Of a DNA stretch of 13,444 nucleotides, positions 7,301-12,799 are shown piece by piece. The notes below the pieces were generated by a model, which did no database searches, was not told where the DNA came from, and saw nothing but the letters and a program-made list of their open reading frames with translations. The translations under genes were made by a program, and so were the position numbers. Numbering within the stretch: the first letter of the stretch is position 1; every line of letters starts with the position of its first letter. This DNA comes from an uncultured Desulfobacterales bacterium (lineage in GTDB: Bacteria; Desulfobacterota; Desulfobacteria; Desulfobacterales; G020354645), in the NCBI GenBank assembly GCA_947259865.1, contig CAMYNZ010000059.1, positions 1 to 13,444 of the forward strand, given 5' to 3'.

Positions 7301-8635
7301 GAGTCAAGCGGCATCGCGGAAGATACGCCGGCGGCGGATGATACCAGTGCAGTTGACGAAATGCCGGCGGAAGAACCGATTCCGGAGGAAAACTTTGAAG
7401 ACTTTCTTTCAGAATTTCAGGGCCGGATCGGTCAGCTGTTCGATAACAACGCCGGCGAAAAGGCCAAACAAACCATAAACCTGCTCTTCTTGGGATATCA
7501 AGACCGCGCTCTTCCGACCCGGGAAAAGGTGCTCGCGGTTTGCCGAAATGTTATGGAAAGTCTGCCGTCAGCCTTCCAGCATGATTTTACAAAATTTTTA
7601 GCTGATCCTTTACTGATTGCTTTTTTTAAAGAGCAGGAATCAAAATTAGTTGTTGAAATGGCGGCCTTCCTCAACCGGTTATTTGTCAATCTGGTGGAGT
7701 TCGTTGAATATCCTCTGGCTGCACGCATACTGTCCCAGTTAAAACAGCGTTACCAAGAATTAAAATCAGCGGGGGATTCCCATGCTCAAAAGCTGACAAA
7801 AAGCCTGGGAATAAGATTGAACCCCGTTACCCAGAATCTATTGGCTTCAGATTTGAAATCCGGTGACTCAAATCGACAGCGTAATGCCTCGCAACTCCTT
7901 CAGAGCCTTGGACAGGTGGCAACACCGCTTCTCATGGATATCATTAAACAGGAAGACGATTACCGCGCCCGCCAAACGGCCGCCGCATTGCTTGCGAAGC
8001 AGGGGCCCAAAGCGGCTGAACGGCTAAAGCGATTGCTGGTTCTGGAAATCACTGCTGAAGAACGAACACGAGTCCTTGAAATCATAGATGCAGTCACCAG
8101 TGACCTGACAACTGAGCTTCTCCATGCACTGGAGGACGAAAACCCCCAGGTCCGCATGGCCGCTTTTCGCCTGACCGAACGCATGAATGACAAACGGATG
8201 GCCGGTGCGCTGATTGAAAATGCCAAAACCCTGAAAGGTAAACTCGCTATCGCCGCCGTGAACACCCTGGGAAAACTCAGGCCCCCCGATGCCGTAGCAG
8301 AGCTGAGCGCAGTCTTGAATTCAACCAAAGAGGAAGAACTTCGCACAGCCTGTTGTCGTGCGCTGGGTCAGATAGCACAGCCCGATTGTATTGAACCTTT
8401 AACGATGATTTTAAATCAAAAAAGCTTTATTTCACGGAAGCCCCGCTACAGTGATCAAGTTCGCGCCACTGCAGCCTTTGCACTGGGCCACATAGAACAT
8501 CCGCAAGCCCTGCAAGCCTTGGCTAAATTTGTAAATGATCCAGATCAACGGATTCGTAAAATCGCCCAAGCCGCAGTCAAAACTGCCGGCAGCGCTCCCC
8601 GCCGCAAAAAAGTAGATGAGTCGATCCTGCAATAA
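4331..8635 (+). CDS. GGDEF - STAND-like AAA ATPase - duplicated KLYP module - HEAT-repeat protein
   Basis: A 1434-residue signalling protein without a signal peptide or clear membrane segment. Residues 18-183 are a GGDEF domain (DELTGLYNRR at 24-33, MMDLDFFKQVND at 57-68, signature AGDEF at 100-104, SLGVA at 146-150), so it may make cyclic di-GMP from two GTP. The RxxD inhibitory site is absent. Residues about 205-630 form a STAND-like AAA_16 ATPase: Walker A GAAGMGKT (235-242), Walker B LFIDD (351-355), GNPLFFGEILRKL (452-464), then the helical region usual in these regulators. Residues 656-800 and 836-980 are two copies of one module (IKLYP, VNG, FK..A.SF..FL, ETLG, YWK.FS). An acidic linker (about 995-1022) and a helical region precede HEAT repeats (about 1180-1415). 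The ATG has only a weak GGA site. The overall role is unknown: probably ATP-gated control of cyclase output, with repeats sensing a partner. Confidence 0.88.
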   Translation: MEHQDLLNYLENSGKDPSRLIFEDELTGLYNRRYLYHFFQSKVSWQSLNTHPLSLLMMDLDFFKQVNDDYGHQAGDKALVWLAGLLKGVAGKEGMPIRYAGDEFMILLKDCDKSASLQLGDQLLEHIRQNPFHLHKKNGALNLTISLGVASAPQDAQSAGELIQKADTALYSAKKNGRNRLVNASNVNPQEVFAKTAINQLKEVKIVGRGRQLSLVSDALKKFSLRQNQFLMAEGAAGMGKTEFLEAIRRNLARSKTWQIKVNGNPQEKLRPFYLASKIVEGLLKLRSDLGKTVFESLSPKALTYLAPIMPQLEIVGAPDVDQNEKEYREGIFRTVFQFFHKIIESRPLILFIDDIQFIDQATLLLFRHLILHGDFPIFICCTSLVSPEARSTKETTPLDRFYAKYHEDLNIQKLSLTKLTAADIAKHIQGLFPNIQLPTNFVTDLADVSQGNPLFFGEILRKLVLDEKITLIGQQWTIKQLEDGYLPRSLEEIVSGKIATLDEESKQMLDQVSALGEDVPLSMLIGSSEEMEAKVLEFIDKAATQGLLSSEFRVNDEVVRFLGKRILEITYGAIEPDQKEKIHERIGNYQERLYKKRLLPSAATLAYHFKRSTDQEKAGNYEKILTATNRKNFNSEEANYYTHEELSEGMSTDTPIIPEDVPLVPKVIRDFMVAVRNIKLYPPGSKSIISVTHQSKKSFDQLLQNNEIFNLAQIKQALIVNGKEITIPEFKKVAGSFLQFLDRYELKGITFHKGLTDDELEVLLETLGRTQLKIFDQHYWKRFSTENQLNHIELKQMHYAMKGRPSGAATGPEDTESPELASAQEVSDPQQTGMIAKERKLLPALLKGLLGAARIIKLYPLKSKAVSSAIDHLMKTLGGILKNQSAITLSQASNTLLVNGNRVDVTDFKTFAHSFVKFLNIIGLSSLTFTENVDKQEIETLVETLGSVYPDGADSDYWKQFSADQALEGIFFDKQIYEIRATQNQLEAMESSGIAEDTPAADDTSAVDEMPAEEPIPEENFEDFLSEFQGRIGQLFDNNAGEKAKQTINLLFLGYQDRALPTREKVLAVCRNVMESLPSAFQHDFTKFLADPLLIAFFKEQESKLVVEMAAFLNRLFVNLVEFVEYPLAARILSQLKQRYQELKSAGDSHAQKLTKSLGIRLNPVTQNLLASDLKSGDSNRQRNASQLLQSLGQVATPLLMDIIKQEDDYRARQTAAALLAKQGPKAAERLKRLLVLEITAEERTRVLEIIDAVTSDLTTELLHALEDENPQVRMAAFRLTERMNDKRMAGALIENAKTLKGKLAIAAVNTLGKLRPPDAVAELSAVLNSTKEEELRTACCRALGQIAQPDCIEPLTMILNQKSFISRKPRYSDQVRATAAFALGHIEHPQALQALAKFVNDPDQRIRKIAQAAVKTAGSAPRRKKVDESILQ
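6296..7270 (+). repeat. Internal protein duplication (two KLYP modules)
   Basis: Two copies of an approximately 145-residue module lie in tandem inside the large protein: residues 656-800 (6296-6730) and 836-980 (6836-7270). Matching pairs in the same order are NIKLYPPGSKSI/IIKLYPLKSKAV, LIVNGKEI/LLVNGNRV, FKKVAGSFLQFL/FKTFAHSFVKFL, ITF/LTF, ELEVLLETLG/EIETLVETLG and DQHYWKRFS/DSDYWKQFS. The DNA has diverged, so this is an old duplication. The module recalls the LYPPGHP-type segment found in multidomain bacterial HEAT and HD proteins, whose function I do not know. Confidence 0.8.
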
Positions 8636-8681
8636 AGAACCTTGAACCCATCAGCAAGACGATGATATTCAGGGGGATGCC

Positions 8682-8756
8682 ATGCTTAAGATAATCACTT
8701 TTAAAAAAAGCGTGCTTAAACAGATACTATATTCATGGATCTCTCAATTCGTTTGA
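8682..8756 (+). CDS. Possible 24-residue leader peptide overlapping the YkgJ gene
   Basis: An ATG at 8682 has AGGGGG (8671-8676) 5 nt upstream, the best ribosome site in this stretch. It opens a 24-codon frame (MLKIITFKKSVLKQILYSWI, then SQFV) ending with TGA at 8754-8756. The frame overlaps the first 22 nt of the next gene, whose own ATG (8735) has no visible Shine-Dalgarno. Translation of the short frame could therefore deliver ribosomes to the downstream start. No homology is recognised, and it may be chance. Confidence 0.25.
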   Translation: MLKIITFKKSVLKQILYSWISQFV

Positions 8757-9418
8757 AAATAATGGATCAGGTATATGCCGTTTATGATGAATATGTATGC
8801 AACCTGGATGTGGCCTGCAGAAAAAATTGCGCCCATTGCTGCACTAACAATGTAATTCTGACCACGCTTGAAGGCTACAAAATTGTCGATCATTTTGAAT
8901 CCCGCGGCATACCGGATTGGTTACGGGCAATCAAACCGGCTTCAAACAAAAACCGGTTTCAGCCCAAAACAACGACCAATCAAATTGCGGAATGCTGCAT
9001 GCATGACCGGCAACTGCCCGAGGAAGAAATACAATTAACCGGCGGACCGTGTCCGTTTTTAAAAAATGACCTGTGCCCGTTTTACGAGGTCCGGCCCTTT
9101 GGATGTCGATGCATGCTGTCCAGGCGCAACTGTCATAAAACAGGCGTTGCCGAAATGGATGGGTTCGTGGCTAGCGTAAACACCGTATTTTTACAGGTTA
9201 TCGAGCATCTCGATTGGCAGGGGTGTTCAGGTAATCTGGCTGATATTCTTCAGTGCCTGGCCAGTGAGCAAAATCGAGGCGCCTATCGTTCAGATTCGCT
9301 GTCGTGTTCAGACTGGGCGCTCGCACCCAACCAGAAGATGACGGTTTTGATGATTCCACCTGAGCACAGAAAACAAATCGAACCGATTGTGCAGGCCCTG
9401 GGCAGCATCACGTTTTGA
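8735..9418 (+). CDS. YkgJ-family cysteine-cluster protein
   Basis: The 227-residue product has the YkgJ (CxxCxxCC family) pattern: C28, C32, C35 and C36 in ACRKNCAHCC, then C106 in GGPCPFL, C114 in LCPFYEVRPFGC, C124 and C126. Family members are thought to bind a metal, zinc or an iron-sulphur cluster, through these residues; no reaction is firmly established. Extra cysteines (C22, C87, C88, C133, C164, C174, C191) are more than usual. There is no signal peptide, so it is probably cytoplasmic. The start at 8735 has no ribosome site of its own; ATG 8762 is an alternative that would keep all the core cysteines. It follows the large signalling gene by 99 bp on the same strand, so co-transcription is possible. 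The family call is strong; the function is unknown. Confidence 0.85.
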   Translation: MDLSIRLKIMDQVYAVYDEYVCNLDVACRKNCAHCCTNNVILTTLEGYKIVDHFESRGIPDWLRAIKPASNKNRFQPKTTTNQIAECCMHDRQLPEEEIQLTGGPCPFLKNDLCPFYEVRPFGCRCMLSRRNCHKTGVAEMDGFVASVNTVFLQVIEHLDWQGCSGNLADILQCLASEQNRGAYRSDSLSCSDWALAPNQKMTVLMIPPEHRKQIEPIVQALGSITF

Positions 9419-9444
9419 TGCGCCAAAGTATGCTGACGGACTGG

Positions 9445-9496
9445 TCCGCCGAAGATCTCTGGCGGGTAAATCCGCCAAAGAGCTCTGGCAGATAAA
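9445..9496. repeat. Tandem 26-bp repeat, two copies
   Basis: Units at 9445-9470 and 9471-9496 match at 22 of 26 positions (TCCGCC.AAGA.CTCTGGC). Each begins with TCCGCC and contains TGGC, so TGGCGG (9459-9464) can pair with CCGCCA (9472-9477) across the junction. They lie just after the YkgJ stop codon, in the repeat-rich convergent gap 9419-9786. Confidence 0.7.
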
Positions 9497-9549
9497 AATC
9501 AAAAGCTGCCTGAGTCCCGAGCGTGAGCGAGGTCGAGTTCTTTTGATTT
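9496..9549. repeat. Long inverted repeat hairpin
   Basis: A perfect 10-bp inverted repeat, AAATCAAAAG (9496-9505) and CTTTTGATTT (9540-9549), encloses a 34-nt GC-rich loop. On the plus strand the second arm supplies a T-run (9541-9544), so it might help end transcription of the YkgJ gene, although the loop is longer than in usual terminators. It could equally be a dispersed palindromic unit. Confidence 0.6.
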
Positions 9550-9608
9550 CTTGCCATACATACAAACCCCTTGCTGGACACCCGGTTGCAAGTGCAACCC
9601 TAATTAAT

Positions 9609-9630
9609 CGCGGCAAGATGCCGCTCCCAC
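9609..9630 (-). repeat. REP-like element, left copy
   Basis: Read on the minus strand it is GTGGGA followed by a hairpin GCGGCA-TCT-TGCCGC (stem 6 bp, loop 3 nt; plus-strand 9610-9624). A GTGG or GTAG tetranucleotide next to a short GC-rich hairpin is the hallmark of bacterial REP elements, which are moved by RAYT (TnpA-REP) transposases. Confidence 0.6.
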
Positions 9631-9655
9631 TTTTCATATTGGATCGAGTTTGGTA

Positions 9656-9669
9656 AACACCATGGTGTT
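9656..9669. repeat. Perfect 14-bp palindrome between the REP copies
   Basis: AACACCATGGTGTT is a perfect two-fold palindrome lying in the 47-bp spacer between the two REP-like units. It could be a protein-binding site or part of the composite element; there is no promoter context to choose. Confidence 0.5.
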
Positions 9670-9677
9670 AAAAATTG

Positions 9678-9699
9678 GTGGGAGTGGCTTCCAGCCACG
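9678..9699 (+). repeat. REP-like element, right copy
   Basis: GTGGGA is followed by a hairpin GTGGCT-TCC-AGCCAC (stem 6 bp, loop 3 nt; 9684-9698). It has the same layout as the left copy on the opposite strand, so the two form an inverted pair with their GTGG ends facing each other. Both stems stay paired although their sequences differ, which points to selection on structure. Confidence 0.6.
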
Positions 9700-9712
9700 A
9701 GGTGTAAGTTCA

Positions 9713-9734
9713 TCCGCCAGAGTGCGTTGGCGGA
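9713..9734. repeat. TCCGCCA/TGGCGGA hairpin
   Basis: A perfect 7-bp stem (9713-9719 with 9728-9734) closes an 8-nt loop. The arms use the same TCCGCC/GGCGGA words as the tandem repeat at 9445-9496, so the units probably belong to one dispersed repeat family. It lies just beyond the end of the minus-strand DUF362 gene and could mark its 3' end. Confidence 0.5.
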
Positions 9735-9786
9735 CTCCGCTTTCAAACCGCTGCATGTCTGTATAACTTATATCGGGTGCAAGAGA

Positions 9787-11115
9787 CTAGGAAAGCTTGA
9801 AAAACGACTCATCAAATTCGGGCTTGCCTTCGTAACGCGCCATAAAAAACCCGGGAAGCTGCTGGATGCTATCAAAGATACGGGAGTCGGCTTGTATGCC
9901 TGCCTGGTGCAGTGCCTTTAGCATATCTGCCGGCTTGGGTGGACAGCCTTTGACGGCTATCATCTGTCGAATATCCGGATTGTCCTTATGGGTCTGGTAC
10001 ATGCATTTTCCAAGCAAAATCGTCTTCTTCTTACCGGGGCTCGGTTCCATGGCTTTACCGGTAAGCACTTCGACATCATCCCAGGGGTCGCCTTTCCAGG
10101 CATGGCGAATGGCAGACAGCATCAATCCGTTAACCCCCGAACAATAGGTACACATGGACAGATCATATTTGCGGTAATAAAGGCCTTTTATACCGTCTTT
10201 TGCCAGGGGAAAGGGCATAATACCATTTTGGCTGTCACTGTACTGAAAATCATGCTCGTGATAAACGGCCATGTCCTCGATGCGCTCGCCGATGGTTTGG
10301 ACATCCGAAAAATCAAGCGGTCGATTGTGATTCCCGGCGGCATGAACCAGATGGGGAACCTGCTCGGGTTCATAACCCAGGAGCCTGGCGCCAACCATGT
10401 CGGCGGAGAGCAGGTCGGCGGATGCCACCAGCAGGTTGCTGCGATGCATGCGCCCGTCAAAACCCGGTCCGCGTTCGTTGGTGTAAATACCATCCAGCAG
10501 GGTAAACATGGGGGGCATCCTGTCGGCAAGCCTGGCAACCCAAAAATTCAAATCTTTTACCGGATCCGCATTATGGCATCTTTTTCGGGATTGAATATCA
10601 ATGGTGCCCTTTAAATTTTTGATTCCCAGGCTGACAACCGTTTGATTATGAGACTTCATCACCGGAAGATTCACCACAAAATCACTGGACAGGATATCCG
10701 TGTTAAATTTGACTGCAACACCGTCGCCCAGATCCAGTCTGTCAAAGGGGCGTTCAAAAACGTTCAGGTATTTAATCCCGTAGCGTTTCTTTAGAACACC
10801 ATAACCCAGGGCTTCAAACGCGTGGGCCGGGGTTTCTTTGTCCCTGGGGTCCATGGTGACGGTGCCTTCACCGATGGTGATATCATCTATTCCGCGCTCT
10901 TTGAGCAGAATTATCATATCTTCCATCACCCGTGAGGTGGTAATCACGCCCCACTTGGGAAAATTTACCACCCGGCTCCAAAAAACGATGTTGGGTTTAA
11001 CGAACACCTTGGCCTTGACCGGCAGGTGATCCAGGCCTGCGCAGCGTTCAACGGCCTCGCGCACGGACGCCAGCGGCTTCTTATATTTAACGATGGCCAC
11101 CAAATGCTGATTCAT
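9787..11115 (-). CDS. DUF362 domain protein with C-terminal cysteine motif
   Basis: The 442-residue product begins at an ATG with GGGAG 7 nt upstream (11123-11127). DUF362 signatures are present: VFVKPNIV (37-44) after the first strand, IGEGTVT (81-87), and LPVMKSHNQTVVSLGIKNLKG (about 150-170), where members carry the K.H...T.S...KN.KG pattern. Near the C-terminus are C322 and C325 in MCTYCSG, C371 in GKCMYQ and C391 in KGCPP, four cysteines that could hold an iron-sulphur cluster or zinc. This is not the usual ferredoxin insert. DUF362 proteins are widespread in anaerobes and some sit beside redox or cofactor genes, but no reaction is firmly established. There is no signal peptide, so it is probably cytoplasmic. 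It is downstream of the amidohydrolase gene on the same strand, separated by a 293-bp structured gap, so it likely has its own promoter. Confidence 0.85.
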   Translation of the reverse strand: MNQHLVAIVKYKKPLASVREAVERCAGLDHLPVKAKVFVKPNIVFWSRVVNFPKWGVITTSRVMEDMIILLKERGIDDITIGEGTVTMDPRDKETPAHAFEALGYGVLKKRYGIKYLNVFERPFDRLDLGDGVAVKFNTDILSSDFVVNLPVMKSHNQTVVSLGIKNLKGTIDIQSRKRCHNADPVKDLNFWVARLADRMPPMFTLLDGIYTNERGPGFDGRMHRSNLLVASADLLSADMVGARLLGYEPEQVPHLVHAAGNHNRPLDFSDVQTIGERIEDMAVYHEHDFQYSDSQNGIMPFPLAKDGIKGLYYRKYDLSMCTYCSGVNGLMLSAIRHAWKGDPWDDVEVLTGKAMEPSPGKKKTILLGKCMYQTHKDNPDIRQMIAVKGCPPKPADMLKALHQAGIQADSRIFDSIQQLPGFFMARYEGKPEFDESFFKLS

Positions 11116-11141
11116 TTTGATTCTCCCGGTTGTTAAGCCCT

Positions 11142-11404
11142 AATTGAACGAAAGTCGAGGATGCGCCAGGTCCGCGTCGTCAAGGGCGAAGCCGTAGTTA
11201 GCCTACTGCGAGCCCTTGACGCCGCAGGAGTTAAGCCGGAGGCTATGGCGTATCATCGGCTTTCCCAACGGGTAAACAAAATTAAGATTAGATCGATATT
11301 TACCAATTCACCTATCTGCGGATTATCAGAAGTGGATTTAGATCTTCGTTTGCGGTTGAAAGGCTTACTTTTAAATAGCTTCTTCATTTTGTTTACGTTC
11401 AATT
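11142..11404. mobile_element. Possible miniature inverted-repeat element (about 263 bp)
   Basis: The gap is bracketed by AATTGAACG (11142-11150) and its exact reverse complement CGTTCAATT (11396-11404). A second pair, GTAAACAAAAT (11272-11282) and ATTTTGTTTAC (11386-11396), shares the right end. The left part is GC-rich, the right part AT-rich, which suggests a composite origin. A plus-strand frame at 11161-11406 fills the interval but has no ribosome site and probably is not a gene. GTTAA occurs just outside both ends (11132-11136 and 11408-11412), possibly by chance. No transposase is encoded. Confidence 0.4.
11174..11225. repeat. Strong hairpin with 14-nt arms
   Basis: GCGTCGTCAAGGGC (11174-11187) pairs with GCCCTTGACGCCGC (11212-11225) at 13 of 14 positions. 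The 24-nt loop holds a smaller GTAG/CTAC stem. It lies in the gap upstream of the DUF362 start, so in its mRNA leader, if transcribed, it could affect expression. It is part of the island above. Confidence 0.65.
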
Positions 11405-11408
11405 GAGG

Positions 11409-12248
11409 TTAAAGGTTTAGCAGCTTAGCTGCGTTAGCGCCTTGAATCGATTTTATTTCGTTTTGGGTTAATCCGGCATTTGAAAACTCTTCGAAATACC
11501 GTGACGGCTTGAGAAGCGGATAGTCGCTGCCGAAAAGAATTTTTTCGATCCCGGCGGTTTGGATGCCAAGCCGGTATATAGCCGGATCATAGACAAAGGG
11601 GGAAGCAGCCGTATCGAAGTAAACATTTTTAAGGCAATCTTTGACCTCTTTTTTCATGACGGTGTAAAAAAATAGACCGCCGCCCCAGTGGGCCAGAACA
11701 ATTTTATTTTCCGGAAACCGCTTGATCAGGCCATATATCTGGGCCAGCGTATTGGGCGTTTTACCGGGATAGTGATGCCCTACCGGTTCATTGGTGTGAA
11801 TCAAGACAGGAAGTTCCTTTTGCAGGCATATGCTCAAAACCGGCGCCATTTGCTCAAGGGCGGCAGCATCGATTCCGGAATTATAAAAAGCGATTTCGCC
11901 GATACCGGATAACCCGTGATCAAGACAGCGTTCCGTTTCCCGGCTGGCCTGGGCGCTGAAAAGATCAAAACTTGCAAAGCCTATCAGCCGTCCCGGATAC
12001 TTATCAACCATTGATATGACATAGTCGTTGTGTTTTTTAAATAGCTCCGGGTTTCGCCACGGAAACCCGAATACAACGGCTTTATCCACCCCCTGGTCAT
12101 CCATTGAATCTATCAGCGCTTTGGCACCCACCAGTTTAGACTTTGGTGAACGGTATAAGGCCGCAAATTCCGGTTCGGAATCAAAATAGGCTCTCCGGTC
12201 ATCTCGGATTTCCCGGAAAAAAATATGGGTATGAAAATCGATGATCAT
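11409..12248 (-). CDS. Metal-dependent amidohydrolase (TIM-barrel, amidohydrolase-2 type)
   Basis: The 279-residue product has the amidohydrolase-2 (PF04909-like) layout. The first strand carries DFHTHIF with metal ligands H6 and H8. Later come H151 in LIHTNEP, H187 in LAHWGGG and D242 in LFGSDYP, the standard third and fourth ligands and the catalytic Asp. The length is typical of single-domain members, which hydrolyse or decarboxylate small ring or carboxylic substrates. The substrate cannot be deduced here. There is no signal peptide; the enzyme should be cytoplasmic and bind zinc or another divalent metal. The ATG at 12248 has no obvious Shine-Dalgarno, but the chain begins directly at the first strand as in homologues. 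The gene is divergent from the zinc-ribbon/trmL pair and upstream of the DUF362 gene. Confidence 0.87.
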   Translation of the reverse strand: MIIDFHTHIFFREIRDDRRAYFDSEPEFAALYRSPKSKLVGAKALIDSMDDQGVDKAVVFGFPWRNPELFKKHNDYVISMVDKYPGRLIGFASFDLFSAQASRETERCLDHGLSGIGEIAFYNSGIDAAALEQMAPVLSICLQKELPVLIHTNEPVGHHYPGKTPNTLAQIYGLIKRFPENKIVLAHWGGGLFFYTVMKKEVKDCLKNVYFDTAASPFVYDPAIYRLGIQTAGIEKILFGSDYPLLKPSRYFEEFSNAGLTQNEIKSIQGANAAKLLNL

Positions 12249-12301
12249 TGTAATATTTTATCGGAGCTGTACTTGAAAAATCACGGTGGATACGGTTTGT
12301 A

Positions 12302-12331
12302 TTGACGGGGCCGTAACTTTTTCAATATATT
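12302..12331 (+). promoter_or_regulatory. Candidate promoter of the zinc-ribbon/trmL pair
   Basis: TTGACG (12302-12307) and TATATT (12326-12331) are separated by 18 bp, each one mismatch from the sigma-70 consensus. It would give a leader of about 150 nt before the ATG at 12488. Motif match only. Confidence 0.4.
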
Positions 12332-12487
12332 TTATATCAACCGCTAGCATCGAATAACCTGGTTTGTATTTTGATATACGGTTAAAAGTCAATACCCAAC
12401 CGTTTGGGCCGGACCCTGATTGTTGAGATATTTAGGAATCAGCCTGTTAAGATTCAAAACCTGATAGGAAAAGAGACCCATCGAATT

Positions 12488-12799
12488 ATGATTTTGATTG
12501 CCGGTGTTTCACCTAAAATCAAGCGGCTTGACGACAACCCGCGACGATGTCCGGTCTGCGGCCTGTCACAGGCTTATTACAAACGGGTTGACCATTATCT
12601 CAATTTGTTTTTTATTCCTATTTTACGCGTCAAGAAAGGTGAACCGTTTATCATGTGCGACCGTTGTGAGAAAACCGTTCATCAGTTTTCAGAAAACCAT
12701 GACACTGGCCCGCAGGCGCCGGAACGTCATTGCAGGCACTGCGGCAGGCCATCCCAAAAAGATTTTAAGTACTGCCCGTTCTGCGGCAAAACACTTTGA
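12488..12799 (+). CDS. Double zinc-ribbon protein
   Basis: The 103-residue product has two treble-Cys pairs. The first ribbon is C21-P-V-C24 with C57-D-R-C60, enclosing a hydrophobic NLFFIPILRVKKGE segment (39-52), the pattern of the zinc-ribbon_15 type family (FFIP before the second CxxC). The second is C82-R-H-C85 with C96-P-F-C99 near the C-terminus, a classic short zinc ribbon ending CPFCGKTL. The ATG at 12488 is chosen over the upstream TTG at 12404 because family members start with M-I-[IL]-x-G just before a KxKRL segment, as here (MILIAGVSPKIKRL). The gene overlaps the next one in TTGA, so the two are probably translated together. Proteins of this type are small and of unknown role; protein or nucleic-acid binding is possible. 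Confidence 0.8.
   Translation: MILIAGVSPKIKRLDDNPRRCPVCGLSQAYYKRVDHYLNLFFIPILRVKKGEPFIMCDRCEKTVHQFSENHDTGPQAPERHCRHCGRPSQKDFKYCPFCGKTL

Noticed and set aside
7960..8346. Minus-strand 128-codon frame inside the HEAT-repeat region
   Set aside because: Its Ser/Arg/Ala-rich translation is what the opposite strand of an Ala/Leu/Glu-rich HEAT gene gives; it has no ribosome site.
9308..9656. Short frames on both strands at the end of the YkgJ gene
   Set aside because: They run through tandem repeats and hairpins and show no coding signature.
9445..9734. CRISPR array
   Set aside because: The repeats are adjacent, degenerate and without regular spacers, and no cas genes are present.
9988..10614. 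Plus-strand 208-codon frame opposite the DUF362 gene
   Set aside because: It is fully covered by the well-supported minus-strand gene with clear DUF362 motifs, and it has no domain of its own.
11161..11406. Plus-strand 81-codon frame in the island before the amidohydrolase end
   Set aside because: The frame is made largely of hairpin arms and inverted repeats, has no ribosome site, and changes composition abruptly halfway.
12404..12487. N-terminal extension of the zinc-ribbon protein from TTG 12404
   Set aside because: The family normally begins at the equivalent of the ATG at 12488; the extra 28 residues match nothing.
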